NCBI RefSeq assembly: GCF_023721415.1
Contig: NZ_JAMQVC010000004.1
Location: 1-64,000 of the forward strand
Direction: 5' to 3'
DNA from: Galbibacter mesophilus
GTDB taxonomy: Bacteria; Bacteroidota; Bacteroidia; Flavobacteriales; Flavobacteriaceae
DNA: 64,000 bases
Shown here piece by piece: positions 35,805-46,433 of the stretch. The notes under the pieces were generated by a model. That model did not search any database. It was given only the letters and a program-made list of their open reading frames with translations, and had not been told where the DNA came from. How positions within the stretch are numbered: the first letter of the stretch is position 1; each line of letters opens with the position of its first letter. The translations under genes were made by a program, and so were the position numbers.

Positions 35805-37220
35805 TTATTCGTTTTTTTTAAATCTATTTGGATGTAATTTGTTGTATTCATTATTTTGTAGCAGTCCTAAAAAAGAAGGTGGCTTTAATTGGCTTTTCCA
35901 TATTTTATATTTTTTCAATAACCTTGCTTCCAATTCTTTATTATCAACTTCAACAGATTCTGAAATATGTTGTTGAACATTGAACAATGATAACTTTTCA
36001 TTTTTACTTAAAATCTTATTTCCATCTGAGGATCTAACAGCAAACCAATTCGCATCAAATTTCCTCCAAAAGATATTTGAATGAGGTGGTTCTTCAATCT
36101 CCCCTTTAACGAATGGTACCAAATCAACACCGTCCAGCGCTTTCTTTAATTTTATACGATTCACTACCGGCTGTATGGCTGTAGCAAATATGTCCAAAGA
36201 AGATACAGGCTTATTAAATACTAGGTTGCCTTTTACCTGTGCTGGCCATCGCATAGCGAAAGGTATGTGAATTCCACCTTCGAATAAATCCCCTTTACCA
36301 CCCCTCAAAATTCCATTATTAGAACCATTTACCTTCTCTGGCCCGCCGTTATCACTTAAAAAGAAAACAATGGTATCATTAGAAAGATTAAGTGATTCAA
36401 GTTTATCTAAAACTTTACCTATACCATCATCCATTGCACTCACCATAGCTGCATACGCTTTTCTTTTGCTATTTTTAATATGATTGAACCTTTCCAAATA
36501 TTTCTCGGTTGCTTGCAAAGGCGTATGTGGTGCATTATATGCTAAATACATAAAAAAAGGTTGCTCTTTATAGGTCTCAATATACTGAACCGCTTCCCTG
36601 GAAAGTGCATCGGTGAGGTATTCTTGTTCCTCTATTCTTTCAAAATTTCTAAGAAGTTTGGTTTTATAACCATCGAATTGCGATTTTGCCTCAAAAGGAT
36701 CTTTTAATGTCCAATTTTCGGGAAAATAATCGTGACCACCACTCAAAAAGCCAAAAAAATCATCAAAGCCCCTATTGAGAGGGTGTAAATCTTTATGGGC
36801 TCCTAAATGCCATTTTCCTAAAATCACGGATTTGTAATTAGCTGGTTTTAAAACCGTAGCCAAGGTCTGTTCCGTTAGGGGTAATCCCATATCTCTATCA
36901 TTGGGTGCAAAAAGAGGATTTCTAGCAAAACCAAACCTATCTTGATATCTACCGGTTATGAGTCCTGCCCTACTCGGCCCACATACAGCGTAAGTTACAT
37001 AGGCGTTGGTAAACTTTACACCCTCATTAGCTATTCTGTCTATATTTGGGGTAGGAATATCTTTACACCCATTAAAACCTACATCGGCATATCCCAAATC
37101 ATCTGCCAAGATAATAATGATGTTTGTTTTTTTTGAACTCTGACCATTTGATTGTTGGGCGCAAATACAACTAAGGAATAGCAAAATAAGTAATCGGTCT
37201 AGTAAAAATAATCTTCCCAT
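35805..37220 (-). CDS. Formylglycine-dependent sulfatase 2 (family S1)
   Basis: A 471-residue secreted sulfatase with signal peptide (LLILLFLSCICAQQSNGQ). LADDLGYAD binds metal, and the maturation motif is C80-G-P-S-R (YAVCGPSRAGLITG). VILGKWHLGAH, FLSDNGGPEKVNGSNN and LRGGKGDLFEGGIHIPF follow. It is shorter at the C-terminus than many S1 enzymes. It lies 9 bp upstream of sulfatase 1, divergent from the hybrid regulator, so it is probably first in a sulfatase-sulfatase-SDR operon. Confidence 0.92.
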   Translation of the reverse strand: MGRLFLLDRLLILLFLSCICAQQSNGQSSKKTNIIIILADDLGYADVGFNGCKDIPTPNIDRIANEGVKFTNAYVTYAVCGPSRAGLITGRYQDRFGFARNPLFAPNDRDMGLPLTEQTLATVLKPANYKSVILGKWHLGAHKDLHPLNRGFDDFFGFLSGGHDYFPENWTLKDPFEAKSQFDGYKTKLLRNFERIEEQEYLTDALSREAVQYIETYKEQPFFMYLAYNAPHTPLQATEKYLERFNHIKNSKRKAYAAMVSAMDDGIGKVLDKLESLNLSNDTIVFFLSDNGGPEKVNGSNNGILRGGKGDLFEGGIHIPFAMRWPAQVKGNLVFNKPVSSLDIFATAIQPVVNRIKLKKALDGVDLVPFVKGEIEEPPHSNIFWRKFDANWFAVRSSDGNKILSKNEKLSLFNVQQHISESVEVDNKELEARLLKKYKIWKSQLKPPSFLGLLQNNEYNKLHPNRFKKNE

Positions 37221-37394
37221 TTTTCTTTAAATAAAATCTTTTAATCCAGTGTAAAATTAAGGATATGTATTCTGTATAAAGTGGTAAATCAACCAGAATA
37301 TGGGATAATGAGGTCAAATCCCAGTTTGCTGGATGTTAACATAAATTTACTTGAATAAAATTCATTATTTTAACACCCCTAAAAGTAATTATAT

Positions 37395-40300
37395 ATGAAC
37401 CAAAATAGATTCATTTCTATTTTTATTCTACTCGTTTTGAATACGCTTTGCGCCCAAAATGAGAATGAATATTCCTTTGAATATTTAAGCACCAAGGAAG
37501 GGTTGTCCCATAATTTTGCTACTTCTATTGTTAGCGATGACTTAAATAACAAATGGATTGGCACAGAAAATGGGATTACGAAAACCAATGGTAACAACTT
37601 AGAATACATCAAACCTCCATTGGGGTTTGAAGATGTTGGTAATGAAAATATTGAAACGCTTTTTCGGGACCATAAAAACAGAATATGGATAGGAACAAAA
37701 AGTGGAGGTATTTCTTATATTGATCCTAAATATGGCAGTGTAAAAAGTTTTAATCACGTAATAGACCTCAAACAAGAAGGTGATTTAAGAATAACAGCAA
37801 TTACCGAAGATTATAATGGTAATATTTGGGTAGGTACTTGGAGCCATGGTTTTTACGTAATAGATGTTGAAAAAGAAGAATTGGTGTACAGTAAAAACCT
37901 GCAATCGGTAATTTTTTCCATGGAAAGGGCAAATGATAAAGAAGTCTGGGTTTCCTACGAAAAACAAATAGACAGGTATAATTATGATTATAAAATAATT
38001 AAAACCCATCATTTCCCTACCGCAATTTTTGATTTTTATTATGATGATTATCGCGAACGTCTATGGTTTGTAGGCTCTTCTGATAATGAAAATTTATACT
38101 TCTATGATTATAATTCTGCTTCCTTAGACAGTGTAGATACTAAAATAAGTGTAGGTAAATATCGAAAAACTTTAACCAAGGATAACGAAAATAGGATTTG
38201 GATTGGTACATGGGGTGGCGGCATATATAGGAGTAATAATAAAATCGATGAGTTTCAAAAAATTAAAATTTCCCCTAAGGGCAGTGAACCAATCGAAAAA
38301 AATTACAATATTATATTATCCATTCATTGCGATAGCAATAATCAAATTTGGGTAGGAACTGCTAACGCCGGGGTCATAAAGTTGATCCCGGGAAAGGGAT
38401 TTAAAACGTTAACAAACATACCAAACTTCAATTCAGATGTTTTTGACGGCGACCTCAACATAACCAGCATCTATAAAGATGAAGATAAAGTGTTTTTAGG
38501 AACTTTAAAAAGTGGGGTTCTTTATGGCAGTAGCTTTATTTCTCTAAAACCGATGAAAGACCTCTCCAAAATAAAGATTTTTGCATTCTATCGATACGAA
38601 AACAACCTATTTATTGGTGCCCAAAATGGGTTCTACATCTACGACCTTAAAAAACAAAAAATAACCTTTAAAAATCTGCGATTATCGAAAGTTACCTGCT
38701 TCTTTATAGACCAAAATGAAATTTTATATATAGGCACACAACAAAATGGTATGTATACAGTACCATTTAATCGCATACATTCAAAACAAAATTATCAAAT
38801 TTTCAGGGATAATAGAACAAAAGAGAGTCCCATGAAAAGCAACCGGATTACAGCAATACAAGGTGACAATGAGGGAAGGATATGGATAAGCACTTATAAT
38901 GGCTTGCATATGTATGACCAAAACTTGCAAACCGTACAACATCAAAACAAATTATTACAAATCAATCTTCCAAGTGTTATAACCAATTCTATGCATATAA
39001 ATAACGAACTTATTTGGTTAGGTACACCAAGCGGTCTTTTTGGTTTAAAATTTGAAGAAAAAAACAATAAGCTAAAAATTGAAAAAAAATTGACTCAAAA
39101 AGACGGGTTAAGGAATGACTTTATTTCTTCTGTAACCTCAGATAGCAAAAACAATATTTGGTTAAGTTCGGTTTCTGATATTATAAAATATACACCCAAT
39201 AAAAATAGTTTTACAAGCTATGGCAAGCTTTCTGGTGTTAGAACATCTTCCTTTAATAATAGAAGTGTATTCAATGAAGCCAATAAAAATATATTTTTTG
39301 GAGGAATGGATAATTTAACCTATTTCAACCCCTCTAAAATCGACCCTTATGAAAAACTTCCAGAAGTAGTATTTACCTCTTTGAGAATAAATAACAACCC
39401 CATCCCTTTCTATAAAGATGAATCCGTGGACAAAAATTTCAGCTACAGTGAAAGCTTGGTGTTGAAGCCCGAGGATGACTTTTTTTCTATTGGATTCTCT
39501 GTTAATGACTTTTTAGATCCTGAACATATCAGTTTTCGTTACAAGCTTAAAGGACATAATAATGAATGGATTGATCTTCAAAATAAAAACGAAATTAATT
39601 TTGCAGGTCTAGCCCCTGGAAATTACCAATTAGAAGTTTCCGCTACAAGGAATAATCAAGACTGGAGTACACCCAAAAAGCTATATATTAGGGTTAAGCA
39701 GTCATTCTGGTTAACTTCGTGGGCATTTTTATTCTATGCATTTTTACTTTCCATTTCTGTCTACTATTTTGTGAAATTCAAGAAAAATCAATTGAAATTA
39801 AAAACGGATTTAGAAATCACGAAAATTGAAAAACAAAAAGACATAGCCTTAAATGAAGCAAAAATTAATTTTTTTACAAATATTTCTCATGAATTCAGAA
39901 CCCCTTTAACACTTATTGTTGGACCAGTAAAAGAATTAATAAACTCATCGCAATTAGACAACAAGCACAGAAAAAAACTTAGCTTGGTGGAAAGAAACGC
40001 AGATAAGTTGTTGAATTTAGTAAATCAACTGCTCGATTTTCGCAAAGCAGAACACGGTTTATTAAAATTAAATGCTTCAGAAGGAAATTTTGTTCGTTTC
40101 TCAAAGGAAGTCTATTTATATTTTAAAGAATTAGCATATGAAAAGAAAATAGATTACACATTTAAATCATCAAAACAAGAGATTCGTTTTCCCTTTGACA
40201 GAAATAAATTGGAAATTGTACTATGTAATTTAATTTCAAACGCCATAAAATATTCCAATGCTGGCGATTCCATTAAAATTAGGTTAAAACAAGAAGACAA

Positions 40301-41408
40301 CAAATGCATCATCTCTATTAAGGATTCTGGGATAGGTATGAGTGAGGAAAACTTAGGTAAAATTTTTAATCGCTTCTTTCAAATAAAAACTGCTGAAACG
40401 TCTAGACTAGTTGGCAGTGGAATTGGCTTAACTTTTTCTAAAAAATTGATTGAATTGCATCATGGAAGAATATCAGTAAAAAGTAAACTTGGAAAAGGCT
40501 CAAAATTTACGATTAAATTAGAAATGGATCCAAATTTATACATAGGTCAATTAGACGATTCATTTAAGCATACAGACAATATGGATGCCTACACTATAAA
40601 ACCCAAATCCTACGAACCAAATTTAAAAAATATGAACAAGGAAATGGTGTTAATTATTGATGATAACCCAGATATTCTGACGTATTTATTTGACATTTTA
40701 CAGGATGATTATGATGTAAGGTTAGCTGATGGCGGAGAAAAAGGGTTAGAATTGGCATTGAAAGAAATCCCCGACTTAATTGTTAGCGATGTTATGATGC
40801 CTCGAAAAGATGGGATTACATTATGTAAGGAGCTAAAATCTAATATAAATACTTCCCATATCCCTATCATTCTTCTTACTGCACGTACATCAACAGTTTT
40901 TGAAATTGAAGGTTTAAACACAGGTGCAAGTGACTATATAAGTAAACCTTTTAACCCAACTATTGTAAAAGCTAGAATTGGATCAATTCTAGAGAACCAA
41001 GCCAAAATGAAAGAATTTTTGGCTAATAAAATTAGGTTCGAGCCTTCCAATGAAATAAACGATTCATTGGATGACCGCGATAGCAAATTTATAAAGGAAG
41101 CTATAGGTCTTGTAGAAGATAACTTGCAAAATACATCATTTGGAATTGACCATATGTTGGAAAAATTTTATATGAGCCAGTCTACCTTATACAGAAAAAT
41201 TAAATCATTAACCGGTTTGTCCATCACTGCATTCATCCGCTCAATACGTTTAAAACATGCTGCAGAACTTATTAGGAACACCGATAGAAATATGAATGAG
41301 ATTGCATATGATGTCGGTTTCAATGACTATAAATATTTTAAAGATAGTTTTAAAAAACAGTTTCAATGCCTTCCTTCTGAATATAAAAAACAAACCTCTA
41401 GCATTTAG
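37395..41408 (+). CDS. Hybrid two-component system regulator of PUL2 (HTCS)
   Basis: A 1337-residue single-protein signalling system. After a signal peptide (ILLVLNTLCAQ) come about 14 propeller repeats (for example NRIWIGTKSGGISYID), a Y_Y_Y domain near 680-760 and a membrane helix near 772-795. Cytoplasmic part: HisKA with H832 (NISHEFRTPLT), HATPase (NLISNAIKYS, GSGIGLTFSKKL), a receiver with phospho-acceptor D1132 (VSDVMMPRKDG) and a C-terminal AraC-type double HTH. It should sense a PUL2 oligosaccharide in the periplasm and activate both the susC operon downstream and the divergent sulfatases. Confidence 0.95.
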   Translation: MNQNRFISIFILLVLNTLCAQNENEYSFEYLSTKEGLSHNFATSIVSDDLNNKWIGTENGITKTNGNNLEYIKPPLGFEDVGNENIETLFRDHKNRIWIGTKSGGISYIDPKYGSVKSFNHVIDLKQEGDLRITAITEDYNGNIWVGTWSHGFYVIDVEKEELVYSKNLQSVIFSMERANDKEVWVSYEKQIDRYNYDYKIIKTHHFPTAIFDFYYDDYRERLWFVGSSDNENLYFYDYNSASLDSVDTKISVGKYRKTLTKDNENRIWIGTWGGGIYRSNNKIDEFQKIKISPKGSEPIEKNYNIILSIHCDSNNQIWVGTANAGVIKLIPGKGFKTLTNIPNFNSDVFDGDLNITSIYKDEDKVFLGTLKSGVLYGSSFISLKPMKDLSKIKIFAFYRYENNLFIGAQNGFYIYDLKKQKITFKNLRLSKVTCFFIDQNEILYIGTQQNGMYTVPFNRIHSKQNYQIFRDNRTKESPMKSNRITAIQGDNEGRIWISTYNGLHMYDQNLQTVQHQNKLLQINLPSVITNSMHINNELIWLGTPSGLFGLKFEEKNNKLKIEKKLTQKDGLRNDFISSVTSDSKNNIWLSSVSDIIKYTPNKNSFTSYGKLSGVRTSSFNNRSVFNEANKNIFFGGMDNLTYFNPSKIDPYEKLPEVVFTSLRINNNPIPFYKDESVDKNFSYSESLVLKPEDDFFSIGFSVNDFLDPEHISFRYKLKGHNNEWIDLQNKNEINFAGLAPGNYQLEVSATRNNQDWSTPKKLYIRVKQSFWLTSWAFLFYAFLLSISVYYFVKFKKNQLKLKTDLEITKIEKQKDIALNEAKINFFTNISHEFRTPLTLIVGPVKELINSSQLDNKHRKKLSLVERNADKLLNLVNQLLDFRKAEHGLLKLNASEGNFVRFSKEVYLYFKELAYEKKIDYTFKSSKQEIRFPFDRNKLEIVLCNLISNAIKYSNAGDSIKIRLKQEDNKCIISIKDSGIGMSEENLGKIFNRFFQIKTAETSRLVGSGIGLTFSKKLIELHHGRISVKSKLGKGSKFTIKLEMDPNLYIGQLDDSFKHTDNMDAYTIKPKSYEPNLKNMNKEMVLIIDDNPDILTYLFDILQDDYDVRLADGGEKGLELALKEIPDLIVSDVMMPRKDGITLCKELKSNINTSHIPIILLTARTSTVFEIEGLNTGASDYISKPFNPTIVKARIGSILENQAKMKEFLANKIRFEPSNEINDSLDDRDSKFIKEAIGLVEDNLQNTSFGIDHMLEKFYMSQSTLYRKIKSLTGLSITAFIRSIRLKHAAELIRNTDRNMNEIAYDVGFNDYKYFKDSFKKQFQCLPSEYKKQTSSI

Positions 41409-41674
41409 ATGTTTTAGCTTGCATTTGGATAATCTACACCTTCAATTGCATCATTACCCCCTTCGCTTTAAAGCGTATAAATATAAATTTGAAATGATCA
41501 TCCACCCTGATGCATTCAAGCCTTGGGAGCATTTGAAGTGTACGATTGAGAATATAATACAACCCATTTCGCACCCTGCCTATCTTAGGTAAGTGAAGGT
41601 AAAATAAGTCCCAAAAAAGGGATTTAAGACTACTTATATTCCAACTAACTAAATAATTAACTAAAACTTGATTT
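41409..41674. promoter_or_regulatory. Control region of the PUL2 susC operon
   Basis: A 266-bp gap with a perfect 12-bp palindrome CGCTTTAAAGCG at 41464-41475 and no credible gene. The AraC-type output domain of the upstream HTCS is expected to bind here. The palindrome is a candidate, not a proven site. Confidence 0.35.
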
Positions 41675-44600
41675 ATGATCAAAAAAAATGCGAAACTAGT
41701 AGGAAATTCTAGATTACAAAGACACTTTCTTTCATTGATTTTCTTGTTTTTAGGGTTCTCATATATAATGAGTGCTCAGGAAACACAAATATCCGGTACA
41801 GTTACCGCTGCCGATGGAGGGGTTCCATTAGCAGGAGTGACCGTTAGTGAGGTAAACAATTCGAACAATGGGGTTGCCACAAATTTTGATGGTGAGTATC
41901 AAATAACCGTTTCAGGTCCCAATACCCAATTGGTATTTAGCTATGTTGGCCTAGAAAGTCAAACTATATCAGTAGCAGGCAGATCTATAATAGACATTTC
42001 GATGAAGGAAGATCTTTCCCAATTGGACGAAGTGGTTGTTGTAGGTTATGGAAAACAAAAAAAAATTAATTTAACAGGCTCCGTACAAACAGCAGAATTT
42101 AATGGCCCTGTGAACACTCCTGTCACCAATGCAGGTCAATTAATGTATGGTGAGTTTTCGGGAGTTCAAATTACTCAAGGCAATGGATTACCAGGCAGTG
42201 ATGCTTCCGACATTGTAATTAGAGGGGTTGGTACATTTGGCTCCACTAACCCACTCATCGTGATTGATGGTATCCAATACGAGAATCTACAACAGTTTAA
42301 CAACTTAGCTCCATCCGACATTGAAAGTATTTCTGTATTAAAGGATGCTTCTGCTAGTGCCATTTATGGTGCGAGAGGTGCAAATGGAGTAATTGTTGTA
42401 ACCACTAAAGGAGGGCGTGCTGGAACTATGCAAGTTAATGTAAATTCCTATACAGGATACCAAAGTGCAACAGTAGTCCCGGAATATTTGAGCGCGCCAG
42501 ATTATGCTAGGTTGAGAAATGAAAGGGACATTAACTTGGATGGCGAAGACACTCCGTTAAGATATACAGATCAAGATATTCAGCAAATGATAGATGGTTC
42601 CAATCCAGATCAGTTTGCAAACACCAAATGGTCGGACGTATTACTCCGCCAAGCACCTATTCAAAATCATTACATTGATTTTTCAGGGGGTAGTGAAAAA
42701 ACCACCTATAAAGTTTCTTTTAATTACTTAAATCAAGAGGCTATAGTAAAAGGAAAATTCCAAAATAAGCGATATACCCTTGGACTAAACCTTAAATCCG
42801 ATGTAAAGGATTGGCTTACCATAAGCAATGTGTTTAATTCTTATTGGGAGGTTTTTAAAGGCCCAGAGGGAGGTGCAGATGCAATTACTGGGGAAAAAGG
42901 TATTATCAATCAATTTCAAAGATCATCGCCTACAATTCCTGTGTTCTATTCCAATGGTAATTATGGTATTGTAGACGGAGCATACCAGAGAACAAACTTT
43001 TCCTATGGGGCCGATAACGGCATAAGAACTGGTGTTTTGGGTGATTACAGTGCCGATAGAATAAGCATAAGCGATAGGCTTGGGCTTCAATTTAATATTG
43101 CGGAAGGGTTAACTTTTGAAACCAGTGGTAGTTTAGTGCTCTTCTTCTCAAACATTTCAAATTACAATCCGCGATATGTAGAAGAGGATTACAATGGCGA
43201 AATTATTTCTGAAAAACTTACCAATTCCTTATTTAACAGTAACAATTTTAATTATAGGTTACTTAATGAAAATATCATTCGATATGCCAAATCCTTCAAC
43301 TTACATAACTTTAGTGTACTGGGCGGTTTTTCGGTGATTTATGACCGTAATGATGGTTTTAATGGATCACTGGAAGGATTTCCTTCAGATGAAATTCAAG
43401 AATTCAATGGAGGAGGTGTACTAAATCCATCCGTTAACGGAGGTGCTAGCGAAGAAACCCTACAATCTTATTTTGGTAGAATTAACTACAATTATAACGA
43501 TAAATATCTTCTTGAATTCAATATCAGAAGGGATGGTTCTTCCAAATTTGGGCCCGATAACAGATATGGTACATTCCCATCGGCGTCAGCAGGGTGGGTG
43601 TTGAGTAAAGAATCTTTTTTAAACAAAACTGATTGGCTTTCATTGCTTAAAATAAGAGGAAGCTGGGGAATAAGCGGAAACGATAGAATTGGCAACTATA
43701 TCTACGAACAAACCTACAATTCAGGGCTGGATTATGTTTTAGGTAACGATCAAACGGTTGGGGCTGTGGCGCTCACCAGTTTGGCTAACCGAAGTATTAC
43801 CTGGGAAACCATAGAACAATATGATTTAGGTATCGATTTGGCTTTTTTTAAGAATAAGTTTTCTTTTACTGCCGATTATTTTGAAAGAGAAAGCTCTGAT
43901 ATTCTCTACGGAAACTTTCCTATACCCAGTACTATTGGTGTTACCAATCTTGCCGCACAAAATGCAGCAAGTATGATTAATAGCGGTCTAGAATTTAGTA
44001 CTAGTTACAGAGATAATATTGGCAGTTTAAATTTTAGTATTAATGCCAATATCTCGAAATTCTTGAACAATGAAGTAACGGGACTTGGTGAAAATGGGGC
44101 GGAAACCATAGGAGGCAATAATATCATTAGAATTGGAGAACCTTTTCGAGCCTATTTCGGTTATAAAAACATAGGTATTTTTCAAACTCAAGAAGAGGTT
44201 GATAATGCACCTGTACAATTTGGAAACCAGAATACGGGACCAGGTGATTTAATTTATGAAGACATTTCAGGTCCTGATGGTACACCCGACGGAATCATAG
44301 ATGCAAACGATCGCCAAATTATTGGAAATCCTTATCCAGAATGGGTATATAACGTTAACACCCGTTTAAATTTTGCTGGTATAGACTTAAGTATTCTATT
44401 TCAAGGCGTGTCGAATATAGACCGCTATTTAAACTCTAACGGTCAGCAACCGATGCCCGACTTAAGAAACAATGCATTATCGTATTGGATTAATAGATGG
44501 ACCCCTGAAAATCCTTCAAGCGAATTACCACGTCTTGGGGGACAGAACAATAGTGCGACTTCAGATTTTTATATCCAGGATGCCTCTTACCTCAGATTGA

Positions 44601-44806
44601 AAAATTTGGAATTGGGCTACACTATTCCAAATGATGTAACTGATAAATTTGGTGTCTCAAGGTTACGGTTATATCTCGCAGGTCAAAATTTAGTTACTTG
44701 GACAGACTTTGAAAATTTTGATCCCGAAAGAGCCAGAGGTGGAAACTCAGATCAATTAACTCCACTTTACAAAATATATACTATAGGTATTAACTTACAA
44801 TTTTAG
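41675..44806 (+). CDS. susC: SusC-like TonB-dependent transporter, PUL2
   Basis: A 1043-residue outer-membrane transporter with an extended signal region (cleavage likely after YIMSAQ, residue 34). A regulatory-like domain (ISGTVTAADGGVPLAGVTV, DGEYQITV), LDEVVVVGYGKQKK, a plug (IRGVGTFGSTNPLIVIDGI, ISVLKDASASAIYGARGANGVIVVTTK) and a barrel ending ININLQF-like TIGINLQF. It imports products of the sulfated polysaccharide. SusD starts 6 bp after it. Confidence 0.95.
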   Translation: MIKKNAKLVGNSRLQRHFLSLIFLFLGFSYIMSAQETQISGTVTAADGGVPLAGVTVSEVNNSNNGVATNFDGEYQITVSGPNTQLVFSYVGLESQTISVAGRSIIDISMKEDLSQLDEVVVVGYGKQKKINLTGSVQTAEFNGPVNTPVTNAGQLMYGEFSGVQITQGNGLPGSDASDIVIRGVGTFGSTNPLIVIDGIQYENLQQFNNLAPSDIESISVLKDASASAIYGARGANGVIVVTTKGGRAGTMQVNVNSYTGYQSATVVPEYLSAPDYARLRNERDINLDGEDTPLRYTDQDIQQMIDGSNPDQFANTKWSDVLLRQAPIQNHYIDFSGGSEKTTYKVSFNYLNQEAIVKGKFQNKRYTLGLNLKSDVKDWLTISNVFNSYWEVFKGPEGGADAITGEKGIINQFQRSSPTIPVFYSNGNYGIVDGAYQRTNFSYGADNGIRTGVLGDYSADRISISDRLGLQFNIAEGLTFETSGSLVLFFSNISNYNPRYVEEDYNGEIISEKLTNSLFNSNNFNYRLLNENIIRYAKSFNLHNFSVLGGFSVIYDRNDGFNGSLEGFPSDEIQEFNGGGVLNPSVNGGASEETLQSYFGRINYNYNDKYLLEFNIRRDGSSKFGPDNRYGTFPSASAGWVLSKESFLNKTDWLSLLKIRGSWGISGNDRIGNYIYEQTYNSGLDYVLGNDQTVGAVALTSLANRSITWETIEQYDLGIDLAFFKNKFSFTADYFERESSDILYGNFPIPSTIGVTNLAAQNAASMINSGLEFSTSYRDNIGSLNFSINANISKFLNNEVTGLGENGAETIGGNNIIRIGEPFRAYFGYKNIGIFQTQEEVDNAPVQFGNQNTGPGDLIYEDISGPDGTPDGIIDANDRQIIGNPYPEWVYNVNTRLNFAGIDLSILFQGVSNIDRYLNSNGQQPMPDLRNNALSYWINRWTPENPSSELPRLGGQNNSATSDFYIQDASYLRLKNLELGYTIPNDVTDKFGVSRLRLYLAGQNLVTWTDFENFDPERARGGNSDQLTPLYKIYTIGINLQF

Positions 44807-44812
44807 AAACAG

Positions 44813-46354
44813 ATGAAAAAGATAAGCATAATAATAGTAGCATTAATAATTTTTGGTTGCAGTGAAGACTATCTCGAAAGAAGTTCTTTAACAGATCTTT
44901 CGGAAACTTCATTCTGGCAGAACGAATCGGATGCACTCTTGGGCATCAATGGAATTTATGATGCATTGCAAGATCGTGTACTTTATAGTGGAAATTTAAA
45001 TGGTGCCACTGGTCTACCGCAACATGGCAGCTTTGGGGATGAGACATTTAACCGTTATAAATTTGAGGGAGCAGGTAGATATGTAGAAGGCAATGTAGAT
45101 CCTTCTACCGGTTATTTTCAAAACTTATGGAGATCTCTGTATAGTGGTATTGGGCGAGCCAATGCAGCTCTTGAAAAAATACCCGAAATACCAAAGGAAA
45201 ACATTTCAGAAGAAAGCAGGGACATACTATTGGGACAAGCCAAATTTCTAAGGGCCTTATTCTATTATCATCTTGCCGTGTATTTTGAAGAAGCTCCTTT
45301 AGTTTTAAAAGTGCAAACATTAGATGAAGCCTACGTGAAAAAAAATACTTTCGAAGATATTGCAAATCAAGTTATTTTAGACCTAGAAGAGGCAATTGAA
45401 GTTTTACCACCCAGTTATCCAGATGATCAATATGGCTATGCCACCAAAGCTGCCGCACAAGGTATTTTGGCAAGATTTCACCTCTACAACGGAAATTATC
45501 AAGAAGCTGCAGATCTAACTCTAGAAATTATGGGAGCTGGATATTCTTTGGAAGAGGATTACGCAACCTTATTTACCATGGAAGGTGAAAATTCCAATGA
45601 AATAATTTTTTCGGTTCGGTTTTTTCAAGATCCAGCCACAGGCAATGGGGAAACGTTTTCTGCCACCTTTCAAGGAATCCCTAAAGTTAATGAACAACCC
45701 ATGCCAAATGCGGTAAATGATTACTATTGTATAGATGGATTGCCAATCGATGAATCTCCATTGTTCGACCCTAAAAATGAAAAAGAAAACAGGGATCCCC
45801 GTCTTTCTGCCTCTGTATTCTTTGAAGGAGATATTTTTAATTTTGATCTGAACCGCCCATTTAAAGGTAATACAAATACAGGATACGGAAAAAGAAAATA
45901 CATAAGAACTCGAGCCTCTGCAGATGGTACCATAAATACCAATGGTCCTGGAAGCCAAGATTTTATTGTTTTAAGATATGCTGATATTTTGCTCATGCGG
46001 GCTGAAGCACTTACAGAACTTGGCCAACTGGGGGAAGTGCCCAGTTTAATTAATCAAGTTCGACAACGTGTAGGCATGCCAACCGTAGAAGAAGTTGAAG
46101 GAACCGGATTAACGCAAGATGCCCTTATGGATATTGTTAGGCATGAAAGGAGGATTGAGTTAATGTTTGAAGGATTACGGTTTTACGATTTGAAAAGATG
46201 GGGAGAAATGGAAGAAGCCTATCAGAGAATTATTGCGGATAATGTTCCTGCCTATAATCCAAATTATAGAGGCCAAAAATCTACCACCTTCCCGATTCCA
46301 CTCAGTGAATTGGATGCAAATACAAATCTGACACAAAACCCTGCATGGCAGTAG
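44813..46354 (+). CDS. susD: SusD-like glycan-binding lipoprotein, PUL2
   Basis: A 513-residue lipoprotein (lipobox IFGC16). SusD hallmarks: YLERSSLTDLSETSFW, QAKFLRALFYYHLAVYFEEAP, a RIELMFEGLRFYDLKRWG segment and the end TTFPIPLSELDANTNLTQNP. It pairs with the SusC encoded just upstream. A strong hairpin terminator follows at 46383. Confidence 0.95.
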   Translation: MKKISIIIVALIIFGCSEDYLERSSLTDLSETSFWQNESDALLGINGIYDALQDRVLYSGNLNGATGLPQHGSFGDETFNRYKFEGAGRYVEGNVDPSTGYFQNLWRSLYSGIGRANAALEKIPEIPKENISEESRDILLGQAKFLRALFYYHLAVYFEEAPLVLKVQTLDEAYVKKNTFEDIANQVILDLEEAIEVLPPSYPDDQYGYATKAAAQGILARFHLYNGNYQEAADLTLEIMGAGYSLEEDYATLFTMEGENSNEIIFSVRFFQDPATGNGETFSATFQGIPKVNEQPMPNAVNDYYCIDGLPIDESPLFDPKNEKENRDPRLSASVFFEGDIFNFDLNRPFKGNTNTGYGKRKYIRTRASADGTINTNGPGSQDFIVLRYADILLMRAEALTELGQLGEVPSLINQVRQRVGMPTVEEVEGTGLTQDALMDIVRHERRIELMFEGLRFYDLKRWGEMEEAYQRIIADNVPAYNPNYRGQKSTTFPIPLSELDANTNLTQNPAWQ

Positions 46355-46382
46355 TTTAATTTCAGTAGGCTATTTTTAAAAC

Positions 46383-46413
46383 AAAAGCTATTTGAAATTT
46401 TCAAATAGCTTTT
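46383..46413 (+). terminator. Terminator/attenuator after susD, PUL2
   Basis: AAAAGCTATTTGA (46383-46395) pairs with TCAAATAGCTTTT (46401-46413), a perfect 13-bp stem. It lies 29 bp past the susD stop and 21 bp before the next gene, so downstream genes are attenuated or have their own promoter. The same arrangement occurs in PUL1. Confidence 0.75.
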
Positions 46414-46433
46414 TAAATTATAATTGATTTTTT